Counted from the first letter of the stretch, positions 10,159-20,500 are shown. The stretch is DNA of 64,000 bases from Clostridia bacterium (GCA_029256705.1 JAQSXK010000004.1:51445-115444), one strand, 5' to 3'. Notes: a model not told the origin generated them from the sequence alone. Translations and numbers: made by a program.

Positions 10159-10410
10159 TTATTTATTTTTTAATTCTTTTATAAAAGTAATAACATCTCT
10201 GCTATAAACTCTACTTGTATATTCTTTTCCATTTAATATATTAATGAATGAATCCCAATCACCAAATTGATTAGTTCCTGAAAATTTCCATTCATATTTG
10301 TGTTTGTTTTTAATTATATATGTTTTTTCAACTAAAATGTTTTTTGTATCAATTGCAATATAATCATAATCTATACCACCTATTGTTACATTTTCAAATT
10401 CTTTTATCAT
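10159..10410 (-). CDS. Hypothetical protein
   Basis: 83 aa ORF with upstream AAAAAGGGG RBS-like sequence. Confidence 0.5.
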   Translation of the reverse strand: MIKEFENVTIGGIDYDYIAIDTKNILVEKTYIIKNKHKYEWKFSGTNQFGDWDSFINILNGKEYTSRVYSRDVITFIKELKNK

Positions 10411-10508
10411 TATTAATTCCCCTTTTTGCTACTAAAAGCATAATTATATTTTTATTATATCATTAATAATATAACTTATCAATAATTTAAACAAGAATCT
10501 TGTACAAA

Positions 10509-11030
10509 TTAATATATTTTTATTCGTATATTTTTTAAATTTCTTTTATATTCGTCGTAATCTAATCCGTATCCATATATAAAAACATCTTCTACGTCAA
10601 AAGCTTTAAAATCTGGTAAATGTTGTTTGTTAGGAATTAGTTTATTAACTAACACACACGTTTTAATCGAAAGTGGGGTATCTTCAGACAATTTATTAAC
10701 TACAGAATTCAATGTAATACCACTATCACAAATATCATCTAATACTATAACATGATGATTTTTAACACTTGTAATATTCATATCAATAGTTAAGTCCCCT
10801 CTTTTATTATTAAGATAACTACTTGCCTTTATAAATGCTAATTTATGATCTGACTCTAATTTTCTGGTTAAATCACTAACAAAATGAATACAACCAGTAA
10901 GTAAACCAATAACTATAACTTTATTTTGTTCATCTTTTGGTAGAATAGATATATACATATCTATTCTTTTAGCAAGTATGTCTAAATTATCATTAATTTC
11001 TTTTTCTGTAAAAAGTATTTTTTCATTCAT
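10509..11030 (-). CDS. hpt: Hypoxanthine/purine phosphoribosyltransferase
   Basis: PRPP motif VIVLDDICDSGITLNSV; GLLTGCIHFVSDL; length fits HPRT. Confidence 0.85.
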   Translation of the reverse strand: MNEKILFTEKEINDNLDILAKRIDMYISILPKDEQNKVIVIGLLTGCIHFVSDLTRKLESDHKLAFIKASSYLNNKRGDLTIDMNITSVKNHHVIVLDDICDSGITLNSVVNKLSEDTPLSIKTCVLVNKLIPNKQHLPDFKAFDVEDVFIYGYGLDYDEYKRNLKNIRIKIY

Positions 11031-11199
11031 TTACAACACCTCAATATAATTTTAAAAATTATATCACATCAAATAAAGCTTTGCAACATTTTAATTTAAT
11101 AAATACAATATAATTTAAATACTAACAAATATTGACAAGCGTGATATAATATTTATAAATTTTTTAAAATTACTTATCAATAATTTGAAAGGAGTATGT

Positions 11200-11658
11200 A
11201 TGATAATTAATTATTCAAATCAAGCGGTAATAAAAGGGAAACAATCAATTTTTCTAGCTGGTCCAACACCTAGAAGTGAAAAAGTGATGTCATGGAGACC
11301 ATCGGCAATAAATAAGTTAAAGCAATTAGGATTTGATGGAATAATCTATGTTCCAGAATATGAAGGATTACAGGGAAAGGATGATTATACGGATCAAGCA
11401 ATGTGGGAAAGAGAAGCACTTACAGAAGCTACCATTATAGTATTTTGGATTCCTAGAGACTTACAAGATATGCCAGCTTATACAACTAATGTTGAATTTG
11501 GATATTGGATAAAATCAAAAGGTAACCAAATAATATATGGCAGACCGGTAAATGCACCCAAAATGAAATATTTGGATTGGCTATATGATGTAGAACTTGG
11601 TAAAAAGCCAATAGATAATTTAGACGAATTATTATTACAAGCAATTAAGATGTGTTAA
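11200..11658 (+). CDS. Nucleoside 2-deoxyribosyltransferase-like protein
   Basis: SIFLAGPTPRSEKVMSWRPSA...ATIIVFWIPRD...TNVEFGYWI; ATG at 11200 after AAAGGAG. Confidence 0.75.
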   Translation: MIINYSNQAVIKGKQSIFLAGPTPRSEKVMSWRPSAINKLKQLGFDGIIYVPEYEGLQGKDDYTDQAMWEREALTEATIIVFWIPRDLQDMPAYTTNVEFGYWIKSKGNQIIYGRPVNAPKMKYLDWLYDVELGKKPIDNLDELLLQAIKMC

Positions 11659-11712
11659 ACAAAAAATAATATTGATATATACCGTAATGGATGTATCAAT
11701 ATTATTTTTTAT

Positions 11713-11985
11713 CTATGAAAAAAATGATAAAATATTCTTATTCAAAACCATTGAATTCATATATAATCCTATTATAGAACTTATAATAGTTAAAACTAAA
11801 CCAACAATATTTAGTATTAAAGCATTATAAGCTCTTTTTGTTCCAGTTTCTTTGATTTCTAAAATTGAAAATACTAATCCAGCTATTGAAACTGGATAAC
11901 CGACGAAAGGAATTATCCAAGCTATTAGACTAATCATTCCTAATTTCATACTTGTTTTTTTTCTTTCCAAATCTTCCACCACCAT
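11713..11985 (-). CDS. DUF4190-like small membrane protein
   Basis: KLGMISLIAWIIPFVGYPVSIAGLVFSILEIKETG...NALILNIVGLVLTII. Confidence 0.6.
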   Translation of the reverse strand: MVVEDLERKKTSMKLGMISLIAWIIPFVGYPVSIAGLVFSILEIKETGTKRAYNALILNIVGLVLTIISSIIGLYMNSMVLNKNILSFFS

Positions 11986-12168
11986 TCATATATTATAAAT
12001 TTTACCTTAAGTATAATATGTAATTAAGAAAATTATATATTATATTGTTTTAATTGTCAAGATGTTTGTTAGACCTTAAATATAATAAAAATGTTGACTA
12101 AAAAAATATTATATGGTAAAATTTCATTGTTGTAGCATAATAATATTTTAAGAAAGAGGGGGTATAAT

Positions 12169-12780
12169 ATGAGTTTATCACAAACATATGTTATTAAAAA
12201 ATACGAGTTAGAGGAAAGCTTTAAAACAAATCAATTTATTGCTATTTTAGTGTTGTCGGTAGTGTGTCCATTGTTTTTTCCAACATTACTGAGTTATTTT
12301 GGTATTAAGTCAGCAATTATATCTCAACTTGTTGTTGGTGGTGTAGTTAATGGCGCATTAATTTATTCTGCTCTTAATGTAACAAAACTTAAGAATATTT
12401 TGACTTTAATAATTTTGCCAAGTATTGTTACTTTAAGTACTGGTATGATTTTTGGAACAAGTAATAAAAATATTCTATATATGACTTTTTTTATTTTGTT
12501 AGGTAATATAGCCCTTATAACATTTATAAAATTACTACATTTAGCTAAAAATTTAAGATTTGAATTATCATTAGTTATAGCTGCAATAGTAAAAGCTATA
12601 ATAATATACTTAGGTTTTCTAACATTTTTAAATTTCAATATAATTACAGGAACTCAGAAGTTTATAGAAAACTTCTCTTTTTCAATGGGAATATTGCAAT
12701 TTATTACATGTATAATTGGGGGATCATTATTAATACCTTTAATTTATTTATATGATAAATTATTTGCTAGAAATAATTAG
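12169..12780 (+). CDS. Predicted polytopic membrane protein
   Basis: 203 aa, multiple hydrophobic segments; RBS AAAGAGGGGGT. Confidence 0.55.
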   Translation: MSLSQTYVIKKYELEESFKTNQFIAILVLSVVCPLFFPTLLSYFGIKSAIISQLVVGGVVNGALIYSALNVTKLKNILTLIILPSIVTLSTGMIFGTSNKNILYMTFFILLGNIALITFIKLLHLAKNLRFELSLVIAAIVKAIIIYLGFLTFLNFNIITGTQKFIENFSFSMGILQFITCIIGGSLLIPLIYLYDKLFARNN

Positions 12781-13275
12781 TTTTATGTTTAAAAATTTAA
12801 CTTTCAATAGCAAGACTTAAAAGATAAAATCTTAAATATGAATAAAATCTAAAAATAGCCAAAAATTTACACAATAATTTTTGGCTATTTTATTTACTTA
12901 TTATAAAAGAAGTGATATAATATAATTAGTTAGATATAATGAGCTTATATGAAAAAACTACAATTAAACGATAGGGAATCAGGAATATTGTATCCGGTGT
13001 TGAATGCTCTTTTTTATATGAGAGAATCCTAAAAGATACAACAAGATGCCCACCTTAACAAAAAGGTTTTATCGTTATGGCCATTATATCTAACTTTTAT
13101 TATTTTTAAATTAAATAATTTTAGTAAAATAAAAATCAGCGGACTTGATAAAAGTTATGCTGATTTTATCTTTATATAAATAAATATAAAAATAACGTAA
13201 ATTAATAAAAATTTATTGTAAAACGATAAATTATGTGATATAATAAAATAAACAATTAATAAGTGAGGTGATTTT

Positions 13276-13752
13276 ATGAAACAAGGTTCAACACTATTTT
13301 TAAGAATATCTATTTTTTTTATTGCAATTCCAGTTATTACTTTGTGCATATTGGGTTTACCTTGGTTAGCTAATAATCCAGTAAATCCGGATTATGCATA
13401 TATGCTATATCCTATTTGTATAGGTATGTATTTATCAGTGATACCATTTTTTATTGCATTGTATCAATCTTTTAAACTTTTAAATTATATAGATAATAAT
13501 CAGGGTTTCTCTGAATTGTCGGTTAAAGCTTTAAATAATATTAAAATATGTGCAATAATTATAAGTGCTTTGTATGTGACGATTATGCCATTTGTTTATC
13601 TACTAGCAGATTTAGATGATGCACCCGGTCTTATCATAATCGGTATAGTACCTGCTTTTGCCTCAATGGTGATTTCAGTGTTTACTGCTGTTTTACAAAA
13701 GTTATTTAGAAATGCAATAGATATAAAATCAGAAAATGATTTAACGATATGA
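13276..13752 (+). CDS. DUF2975 membrane protein (YoaS-like)
   Basis: Four TM segments; paired with a YozG-like HTH downstream. Confidence 0.75.
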   Translation: MKQGSTLFLRISIFFIAIPVITLCILGLPWLANNPVNPDYAYMLYPICIGMYLSVIPFFIALYQSFKLLNYIDNNQGFSELSVKALNNIKICAIIISALYVTIMPFVYLLADLDDAPGLIIIGIVPAFASMVISVFTAVLQKLFRNAIDIKSENDLTI

Positions 13753-13763
13753 GGTGAAGTAAC

Positions 13764-13970
13764 ATGGCAATTATAATAAATATTGACGTTATGCTAGCAA
13801 AAAGGAAAATGAGCGTAACAGAGCTTTCAGAAAAGGTTGGAATAACAATAGCTAACCTTTCTATATTGAAAAAGGGTAAGGCAAAAGCCATTAGATTATC
13901 CACTCTAGAAGGTATCTGTAAAGCTTTAGAATGTCAACCAGGAGATATTTTAGAATATAGAAATGATTAA
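13764..13970 (+). CDS. XRE/Cro-type HTH regulator (YozG-like)
   Basis: MLAKRKMSVTELSEKVGITIANLSILKKGKAKAIRLSTLEGICKALECQPGDILEY. Confidence 0.85.
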   Translation: MAIIINIDVMLAKRKMSVTELSEKVGITIANLSILKKGKAKAIRLSTLEGICKALECQPGDILEYRND

Positions 13971-14203
13971 TAAAAAAATAGCAAGGATATAAGTCCTAGC
14001 TATTTTTTTGAGTGATTCATTATTATTTACAATAAGATAATATAGTTGAAATAATATTTACAAAAATAGAATATTTTATTATTTGAGAAAACATATAAAA
14101 AAACAACAGTATAAACATTATATATATCCCAATAATCAAGGGATAATATGATGTTTATACTGTTAAGGTATTTTTAAAATAAATCAGTTTTTTAGGAAAT
14201 AAA

Positions 14204-14677
14204 TTATCTTTTAACATACCAATTTCTATAATAGCAAAATTCTTGTCCGCGTTCGTGGTATGTTGCTACTATAGTTGTTGCTGTATTATTCTGCCATCCA
14301 CTAAGAATCATATTACAATGAATAGCCGGTTTATCAGAATTTTGAATATCAATAGGCATATAAGAATCTTCAACTGTCTTTCCTTGAGTTAAGAGTTCCA
14401 TACATTCCAAACAAGCAACAATAATAGATCCATTGTAATTAATTTTATCATCATCTTGGAATGCATCATCAATCATTTCTGACCAACAGTTAATTAATTC
14501 TTTTTTCACAACCGCGGCTCCTCTACTTTTGAATTCGTCTATTCTTTGGAGTATCGATTGTGAATTTGTAATTTTTATCTTTTTATACTCATCAGTGGTA
14601 TCTACATCTAAAAGAATACCATTATTATGAGTTATTACTAAACCTCCAATTGTTTCTTTAAAAATTTGATTTTCCAT
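14204..14677 (-). CDS. Hypothetical accessory protein
   Basis: 157 aa ORF with strong RBS (AGAGGAGG) and structured leader shared with two other genes. Confidence 0.6.
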   Translation of the reverse strand: MENQIFKETIGGLVITHNNGILLDVDTTDEYKKIKITNSQSILQRIDEFKSRGAAVVKKELINCWSEMIDDAFQDDDKINYNGSIIVACLECMELLTQGKTVEDSYMPIDIQNSDKPAIHCNMILSGWQNNTATTIVATYHERGQEFCYYRNWYVKR

Positions 14678-14693
14678 TTAATTACCTCCTCTT

Positions 14694-14750
14694 TTAACGG
14701 AGGTTACCACCCCCGAATATTATTCGAGAGTTATTTTAAAACTCATCATG
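14694..14750 (-). promoter_or_regulatory. Repeated structured 5' leader, copy 1
   Basis: Minus strand: ATGAGTTTTAAAATAACTCTCGAATAATATTCGGGGGTGGTAACCTCCGTTAAAAGAGG; resembles copies at 17041 and 20405. Confidence 0.5.
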
Positions 14751-14861
14751 TTAATTATAACATATAGATAAAGTTATGTCAAGTATATTGCGCCATGGAA
14801 CATAATCTAAAGGAGTTTGAATATTTATGCTTTTTTCATCATAGTAAATAAAAATGTTTTA

Positions 14862-14901
14862 AAAATCAAAAGAACAGATTTTACTCTGTTCTTTTGATTT
14901 T
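14862..14901. terminator. Bidirectional-type terminator hairpin
   Basis: AAAATCAAAAGAACAGA-ttttac-TCTGTTCTTTTGATTTT. Confidence 0.7.
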
Positions 14902-14917
14902 GTTTAATATAATAGTA

Positions 14918-15586
14918 CTATTTACATTGTTCTATAATAGGTGTATATTTTCTAATATGGCTTAATAAAGTTTCTTTGGTTGAATTTTGTTCTAGTAAAT
15001 TAAAAAAAGTTTCTTTGTATTTCCATCCGCTATCTTTTGCACCTATTGCATTAATAATTATTCCTATTATTTTTTTTGGATCAATCTGCAAAAGAATATT
15101 ATTGAAATCTAAGTGTTTGTCATTTTCTTGAGTTAGACAAAATGCTTTAGTTTTAACCTCACTTAAAATTTGTATGGAATCCGTAATTTTTAGGTATTTC
15201 ATAATCATTAAAACAACTTCATCTATTGCTAGTAAATTTTCAATAGCATATACACCTAAACAATATATACCATCATTTTCTAAAACTTGCCTTTGACTAA
15301 AATTCAAACCATCACCATCTACGATACCGTAGAACATATTTGATTTTTTCCTAAGACCTTTTGTTTTATTAATCACATCCATATTACCATTTGATGGCAG
15401 TATTAGTGCGGTTGGATATACCTTAGAGTATATAAGATAATCAAAGCTGGTTTTGCTGCCTTCACACAATATAATAACTTTCACTTTATTATATTTCTTT
15501 ACTACGTAATCTGGCAAGCCATAACTTTCGCATAGTTCCTGTATATATTCCTTGTTTAATTGCACATTCCGCTTTTTTTTACCCAT
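14918..15586 (-). CDS. DUF4435/TOPRIM-like protein
   Basis: VIILCEGSKTSFDYLIYS ... NMFYGIVDGDGL ... YCLGVYAIENLLAIDEVV matches the DUF4435/OLD-TOPRIM pattern; no adjacent ATPase partner. Confidence 0.55.
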   Translation of the reverse strand: MGKKKRNVQLNKEYIQELCESYGLPDYVVKKYNKVKVIILCEGSKTSFDYLIYSKVYPTALILPSNGNMDVINKTKGLRKKSNMFYGIVDGDGLNFSQRQVLENDGIYCLGVYAIENLLAIDEVVLMIMKYLKITDSIQILSEVKTKAFCLTQENDKHLDFNNILLQIDPKKIIGIIINAIGAKDSGWKYKETFFNLLEQNSTKETLLSHIRKYTPIIEQCK

Positions 15587-16159
15587 AAAAAGAAAACTCC
15601 TCTCATAATATTATTAGATAATTCTAAAATACGATAAATAAAAGAAAATCAAATTTTCTTAATGAAATAATTGCTAATTTTTACTTTTGCAGGGATTATT
15701 ATTTTATGCAAATCTAAGCGCAGTAAGTCCTCCTAAAAATTATTTTTGGTCATGGTTCATATTAATTATTTGTAATTATATCATATTTTATGTTAATTTT
15801 CAAGTTGATTTACAGTTATGCACAAAGGATGTTGTGGACACTATGGAAAAATATTATAAAAATCTAATATATTTATATTGATTTGAATAAATTCTTTAAT
15901 CATTCAAATTTACTGACTACAAAAAAATAGTTAATATAACTTTAGATATATTTTATGAAAAACATTAATTGTGATTTAGTGTTACTAGTTAATTTATATT
16001 GTTTAGAACAGAAATTTTTTAAAAGCAACTGTATGGTACGATTTACTTTAACTGAGATAAAATAATAATTAAGTTTTAAAATAAAAATAGCCATCATAAA
16101 CTCCTTAAAATCTAAGGTATAATATGATGGCTATATTTCAAATGTGTTTAAAGGTATTT

Positions 16160-17035
16160 TTAAGTTAATTGATCTTTCCAGTTACCTTTAGGCATGAATT
16201 CCAAAACACATTTGTTTTCCTTTCTTGCTATTTGAAAAGCGTTCCATTGCTCATTAGTAAGAACATTTTTAAAGTGATTATTATAGAATGTATACCAAGT
16301 ATTGTATTTTGAGGTTCTGGGAATGTGCTTGTCTATCTCTGGCTCTGGTAAATCGTCAACACCGAATTTTTTTGTTTGATATACGCAGAACTCCATTGCA
16401 TATTGTTCTTCTGTTAAATCAGCAGGCTGAGTGTCTCGTTTAGTTGCATGCCAAGCAGAAAACATTATTCCTCCTAACGTTTCAATCATGAAATACAAGT
16501 CGATCTCAGACATGTTTTTTATTTTTTCAGGATCTTTGATATAACCGGGATCAATACCGTAAATTCTAGCATTTGCGATTCTGTCTGCCTTTGCTTTGTC
16601 ATCTTCAACATAGCTTGAAATTTCTCTGTTACCAAATAATATTAAATTATGCAATTTAGCACCATCCGAAAATGCCCTGCCGTTGACTACTTCTTTTATT
16701 CTATTTTCGGGGTCTTCAAAGTCCCACTCAATAGTTGGCATTGCTTGATTTTCCTCAAGACCAGCGCTTTGCAAAGAATAACTACAAATTGGCTGCTCTC
16801 CCATAGCATCATTTAAAATCGGTTCAATTTCTTTCAATAAATCGGTATCTGTTTTAGCGATGGATATTAAAAGATACGCTTTCCGCTTAAATGTGATGTT
16901 GAATTTTTGACCTTTGTAAGTTCCACATACTTTTCCCATTAGTATTGCCATACTATCAATGTCTACATCATCGCCTAACTTAGATCTTAATAAATCTGCA
17001 AGTTCAAAATGATTTGATACTAAGGTATTATTCAT
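16160..17035 (-). CDS. Hypothetical accessory protein (291 aa)
   Basis: Long ORF with GGAGG RBS and leader copy 2; atypically high GC for the window. Confidence 0.65.
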   Translation of the reverse strand: MNNTLVSNHFELADLLRSKLGDDVDIDSMAILMGKVCGTYKGQKFNITFKRKAYLLISIAKTDTDLLKEIEPILNDAMGEQPICSYSLQSAGLEENQAMPTIEWDFEDPENRIKEVVNGRAFSDGAKLHNLILFGNREISSYVEDDKAKADRIANARIYGIDPGYIKDPEKIKNMSEIDLYFMIETLGGIMFSAWHATKRDTQPADLTEEQYAMEFCVYQTKKFGVDDLPEPEIDKHIPRTSKYNTWYTFYNNHFKNVLTNEQWNAFQIARKENKCVLEFMPKGNWKDQLT

Positions 17036-17040
17036 GTAAA

Positions 17041-17108
17041 TCCTCCTTTTTATTTTCGGAGGCTACCCTCCGAAATAGTTATTCGAAGAGTTCATAATTG
17101 ACTCATAG
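17041..17108 (-). promoter_or_regulatory. Repeated structured 5' leader, copy 2
   Basis: Minus strand: ATGAGTCAATTATGAACTCTTCGAATAACTATTTCGGAGGGTAGCCTCCGAAAATAAAAAGGAGGA; CGGAGG/CCTCCG hairpin. Confidence 0.5.
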
Positions 17109-17444
17109 TGGATATTATACATTTTTTTCATTCAAATGTCAAGGTTATGTTAACTTTTTGTATTGGTAACGTTAAAGATTATAGCTATTGTTAGTTAATT
17201 AATATATAGAATATTATAGCTTTTCTAATTTACCAAAAATAATAAATTGAATACAATAATAAATGTAACGGTAGAAATTTTGAAAAAGTTGAGAATGCAA
17301 GAAATTTAGTGCATGGGTAAATGTAAAAAAATAAAGGCTATGAAAAGCCTTTAAAATGGTCGGGAAGTAAAGGGGATTTCAAAATTTTTATTCCTGCTAA
17401 CCCTTTCTTTTTAGTTATTATTGTTATAACTATAAAAACTACTT

Positions 17445-18284
17445 TTAATAGTTTATTAAATCTTTATTAGAAGTATTTAACCAATCAATATAAGTAATTA
17501 AATTGTCGTAATGCAAAATCTTTATATCATTTGATTTTCTAAATTCCATGCGTAAATCATATGTTTTTTGAGTATAATCCGTTCTTCTTCCTGAGATAAC
17601 AACATAATGTATTCTATTAGAATTATAAGCACTTAACTCATTTGGCAATGCCACATTATTAAGTTTATATTTATTAAATGTTTCTCTAAAATTCTGATAA
17701 TTTGCTTCAATCCAAGTTTTCCATTCCCTAACTTGATCTATTCCTTTATTAATTGAAATAGAAAAATTTCCGTCCTTAGTTGTTATCTGACCATTAATTG
17801 ATTCTAATTCCACAAATACTAAATGATGCCCTTCTGAAGAATCTCCAATTAACAAATAGTCTGCTTGATGGGTTGTTCCTAAAGGAAATTCTTTAAACAA
17901 ATATGTTCCATGATGTCCAAAATGATAATCTTTTAATATGGAACCTATTATTGGATAATATTTATTATTATTAATAAAATTCAGTACATCTCTTTCTGTA
18001 GACTTGTTATTGTTAATTACTTCTTCAAATTTTTTTTGCATTATTAATAGATTTTCAACATTTCTTATATCACAAATATCTAAAAAATTATTTGGAAATA
18101 AACTATTATAATGTCTTGCTGCCTTTGGATATTCAAAATATAAATTTTTTCTTATAACTAAATTAGGCTTAATTTCATTAACTATTTCTTTTTTCAACAA
18201 TTCATTATATTCTTTTTCTTCATCTTCGGTAAGACCTTCAAGATAATCTCTATTATATAATCCTTTCATGAATACACCCCACAA
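17445..18284 (-). CDS. Shedu-like (SduA / DUF4263) antiviral nuclease
   Basis: C-terminal block FPLGTTHQADYLLIGDSSEGHHLVFVELESINGQITTKDGNFSISINKGIDQVREWKTWI fits the DUF4263 PD-(D/E)XK nuclease pattern. Start may be the internal ATG at 18269. Confidence 0.65.
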   Translation of the reverse strand: MWGVFMKGLYNRDYLEGLTEDEEKEYNELLKKEIVNEIKPNLVIRKNLYFEYPKAARHYNSLFPNNFLDICDIRNVENLLIMQKKFEEVINNNKSTERDVLNFINNNKYYPIIGSILKDYHFGHHGTYLFKEFPLGTTHQADYLLIGDSSEGHHLVFVELESINGQITTKDGNFSISINKGIDQVREWKTWIEANYQNFRETFNKYKLNNVALPNELSAYNSNRIHYVVISGRRTDYTQKTYDLRMEFRKSNDIKILHYDNLITYIDWLNTSNKDLINY

Positions 18285-18573
18285 TAATATATTTTACATT
18301 TTTTATGAACTAAGTCAATATAAATCAAATATATTCATCAAATAACTCTAAATATAATGTTTTAGGCTTTTCTATAGCTCTTGTAGGAACTATATTTATT
18401 ATTTTAAATAAATTATCATTATAATAATACTTTTTTAACTGAAAGTTCTTTTACTAAAATATTTCATTTCTTTCACTCATTATTTTAGCAAAACAAAAAC
18501 CGTGAGAATTCCTTAATTCCCAACGGTTTCATATATGTGCCACTCTGATTTATTTGAGTGATTTTTATAATGA

Positions 18574-18593
18574 TCGGAGTGACAGGACTTGAA
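18574..18593. repeat. att direct repeat (distal copy)
   Basis: Identical to 30793-30812. Confidence 0.85.
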
Positions 18594-18712
18594 TGTGTTT
18601 CTTAGAATATTACATAATATCATAGGTTGTCGTAAGTGCTTATCTAGTAGCTATTGTAAGTATTTAGCTTATTATATTTTATCGTATATTATCATATGTT
18701 TGTGTAAGTTTT

Positions 18713-18746
18713 AACTACAAATTAACTACAAATTAACTACAAAGAT
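18713..18746. repeat. Tandem AACTACAAATT repeats, putative integrase arm-type sites
   Basis: TAACTACAAATTAACTACAAATTAACTACAAA; the same motif ATAACTACAAATTAACTACA occurs at ~30700-30719 near the other end. Confidence 0.5.
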
Positions 18747-19048
18747 ACTCATTTGAAAAATGTAACGTTAAAGAGTTGGCAAGAACCATCTCTTTTTTTA
18801 TGCACTTGAAAAAACTATTGACATATAGTGAAAAATATTATAATATTGAATAAATTGCAAGTAAGAGTAGTATTAAGTGATATCTGATAGCAATATACAT
18901 TGATAATAATTGTTATATTCAATTTTGATACAAAATTGGTAAAAATTGTTGAATTATAAAAAATAGTGTAGTATAATATAATCAAATGGTGTATAAATTA
19001 ATTAACAGAATGAGTGAATTAAATTTTTACCTAAAGGAGATGTATATT

Positions 19049-19786
19049 ATGAATGAAAATATTTTAGTTGAGGAAAGTACTAATACAGTAGTTAGTTGTC
19101 CAAAATGTAAGAAAGATATGCTTAAAGGATCAACCATTTGTCCTAATTGTGGAAAGACGATAAATACTAATAAAAAAAAGATAAAGTTTAAATTTATAAT
19201 CATCATATCAATAGTTTTGATAGTATTATTCGCATTGGTGGGGTTTGTTGTATATAAGAAGGTTTCTTATGACAGATACTTAAAAGAATATTCTGCAAAC
19301 TTTGAACTAATAAATTATTTAATGTTATCGAATGCTTCTGAATCAGAGAAATGTATGAATTTAATATCAAAGGTTTGGTACAATACAATATATGAAAAAT
19401 CCGATAATGAAACTGACAAGTATACGAAATATTCAGTAGACTATAGTACTATAGGATTAGGTATAGATTACTATTTTTATGATGATTTTAATAAGTCAAT
19501 TGAAAAATTATATTTAAATAAAGAATTTAGTGATAAAATAAGTAATATAAGAGATTCAAAAGAATTAATTTCAGACATGATGAAGAAAATTCAAAATCCA
19601 CCGGAATCTTATGGAAGCGCTTATGATACATTATTAGAATTATTTAGCGTATACCAAGAAATAATTAGTTTAACAGTGAATCCTAATGGTAGTTTGACAG
19701 CTTTTAATAGTAATAAAAACCAGAAAATAGAAAAATTTAGTTCTTTGTATGAAAAAATAAAAATTCAAATTCCTTCAAAAAAATAA
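19049..19786 (+). CDS. Zinc-ribbon membrane-anchored protein
   Basis: N-terminal CPKCKKDMLKGSTICPNCGK ribbon followed by one TM; ATG 19049 after AAAGGAG. Confidence 0.7.
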   Translation: MNENILVEESTNTVVSCPKCKKDMLKGSTICPNCGKTINTNKKKIKFKFIIIISIVLIVLFALVGFVVYKKVSYDRYLKEYSANFELINYLMLSNASESEKCMNLISKVWYNTIYEKSDNETDKYTKYSVDYSTIGLGIDYYFYDDFNKSIEKLYLNKEFSDKISNIRDSKELISDMMKKIQNPPESYGSAYDTLLELFSVYQEIISLTVNPNGSLTAFNSNKNQKIEKFSSLYEKIKIQIPSKK

Positions 19787-19910
19787 TTATCTATTGTAAA
19801 AGAAATTAATAAATGAGTATAAATATATTTTGTCAACAAATGTATACACCTTTTGATAATGTTATACAAAACCATATGTTGTATAATCAAATTATCAAGA
19901 GGTGTATTGT

Positions 19911-20186
19911 ATGATTGCAGATAAAATAAAAGAATTAAGGGAAAGAGTAAATTTATCCCAAACAGCATTAGCAAAGAAATTGCAAGTATCGCGTTCGACT
20001 GTAAATGCATGGGAAATGTCTATATCACAACCAACTATAAAATATGTTATTGAAATGTCAAATATATTTAATGTTTCAACTGATAATATTTTAGAAATGG
20101 ATAATTCAAATAATCTAAGTTTAAAAGGGCTAAATGATAAGCAAATTGAAGCAATAATAAAAGTTGTGGACTGCTTTAAACATTAA
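19911..20186 (+). CDS. XRE-family HTH regulator
   Basis: IKELRERVNLSQTALAKKLQVSRSTVNAWEMSISQPTIKYVIEMSNIFNVSTDNIL. Confidence 0.9.
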   Translation: MIADKIKELRERVNLSQTALAKKLQVSRSTVNAWEMSISQPTIKYVIEMSNIFNVSTDNILEMDNSNNLSLKGLNDKQIEAIIKVVDCFKH

Positions 20187-20230
20187 TGAAAAGGTACTTA
20201 CATAAGTTAATTATGAAGTACCTTTTAAAT

Positions 20231-20401
20231 TTAATTCTTCTTTATCAAATTATTAATAATCTTATAAGTATTTTTATTATCAGGATCACTTATGGTTATA
20301 ATAATTTTTGAAGTATTAGCGTCAAAAATTTCATTAAAAATTATTTCCTCAGAATCTTCTATCTGTTTTACTATACTTTTAAAAACTTTTGTTTTATTCA
20401 T
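20231..20401 (-). CDS. Small hypothetical protein (56 aa)
   Basis: MNKTKVFKSIVKQIEDSEEIIFNEIFDANTSKIIITISDPDNKNTYKIINNLIKKN; GAAAGGAG RBS; downstream of leader copy 3. Below the ORF-track length cutoff. Confidence 0.6.
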   Translation of the reverse strand: MNKTKVFKSIVKQIEDSEEIIFNEIFDANTSKIIITISDPDNKNTYKIINNLIKKN

Positions 20402-20404
20402 TTA

Positions 20405-20500
20405 TTTACTCCTTTCGCAATGCAGACTTTAAAAAATCCCGGGAGGCTTCCCTTGCTCTATTTGAGGGTATACCCCCCGTATCTTGATTATTCGAATTGT
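20405..20500 (-). promoter_or_regulatory. Repeated structured 5' leader, copy 3 (diverged)
   Basis: Minus strand: ACAATTCGAATAATCAAGATACGGGGGGTATACCCTC...GGGAAGCCTCCCGGG. Confidence 0.4.

Noticed and set aside
12950-13032. Short ORF MKKLQLNDRESGILYPVLNALFYMRES
   Set aside because: Only 27 codons with no recognisable homology or downstream continuation; probably a degraded remnant, too weak to call.
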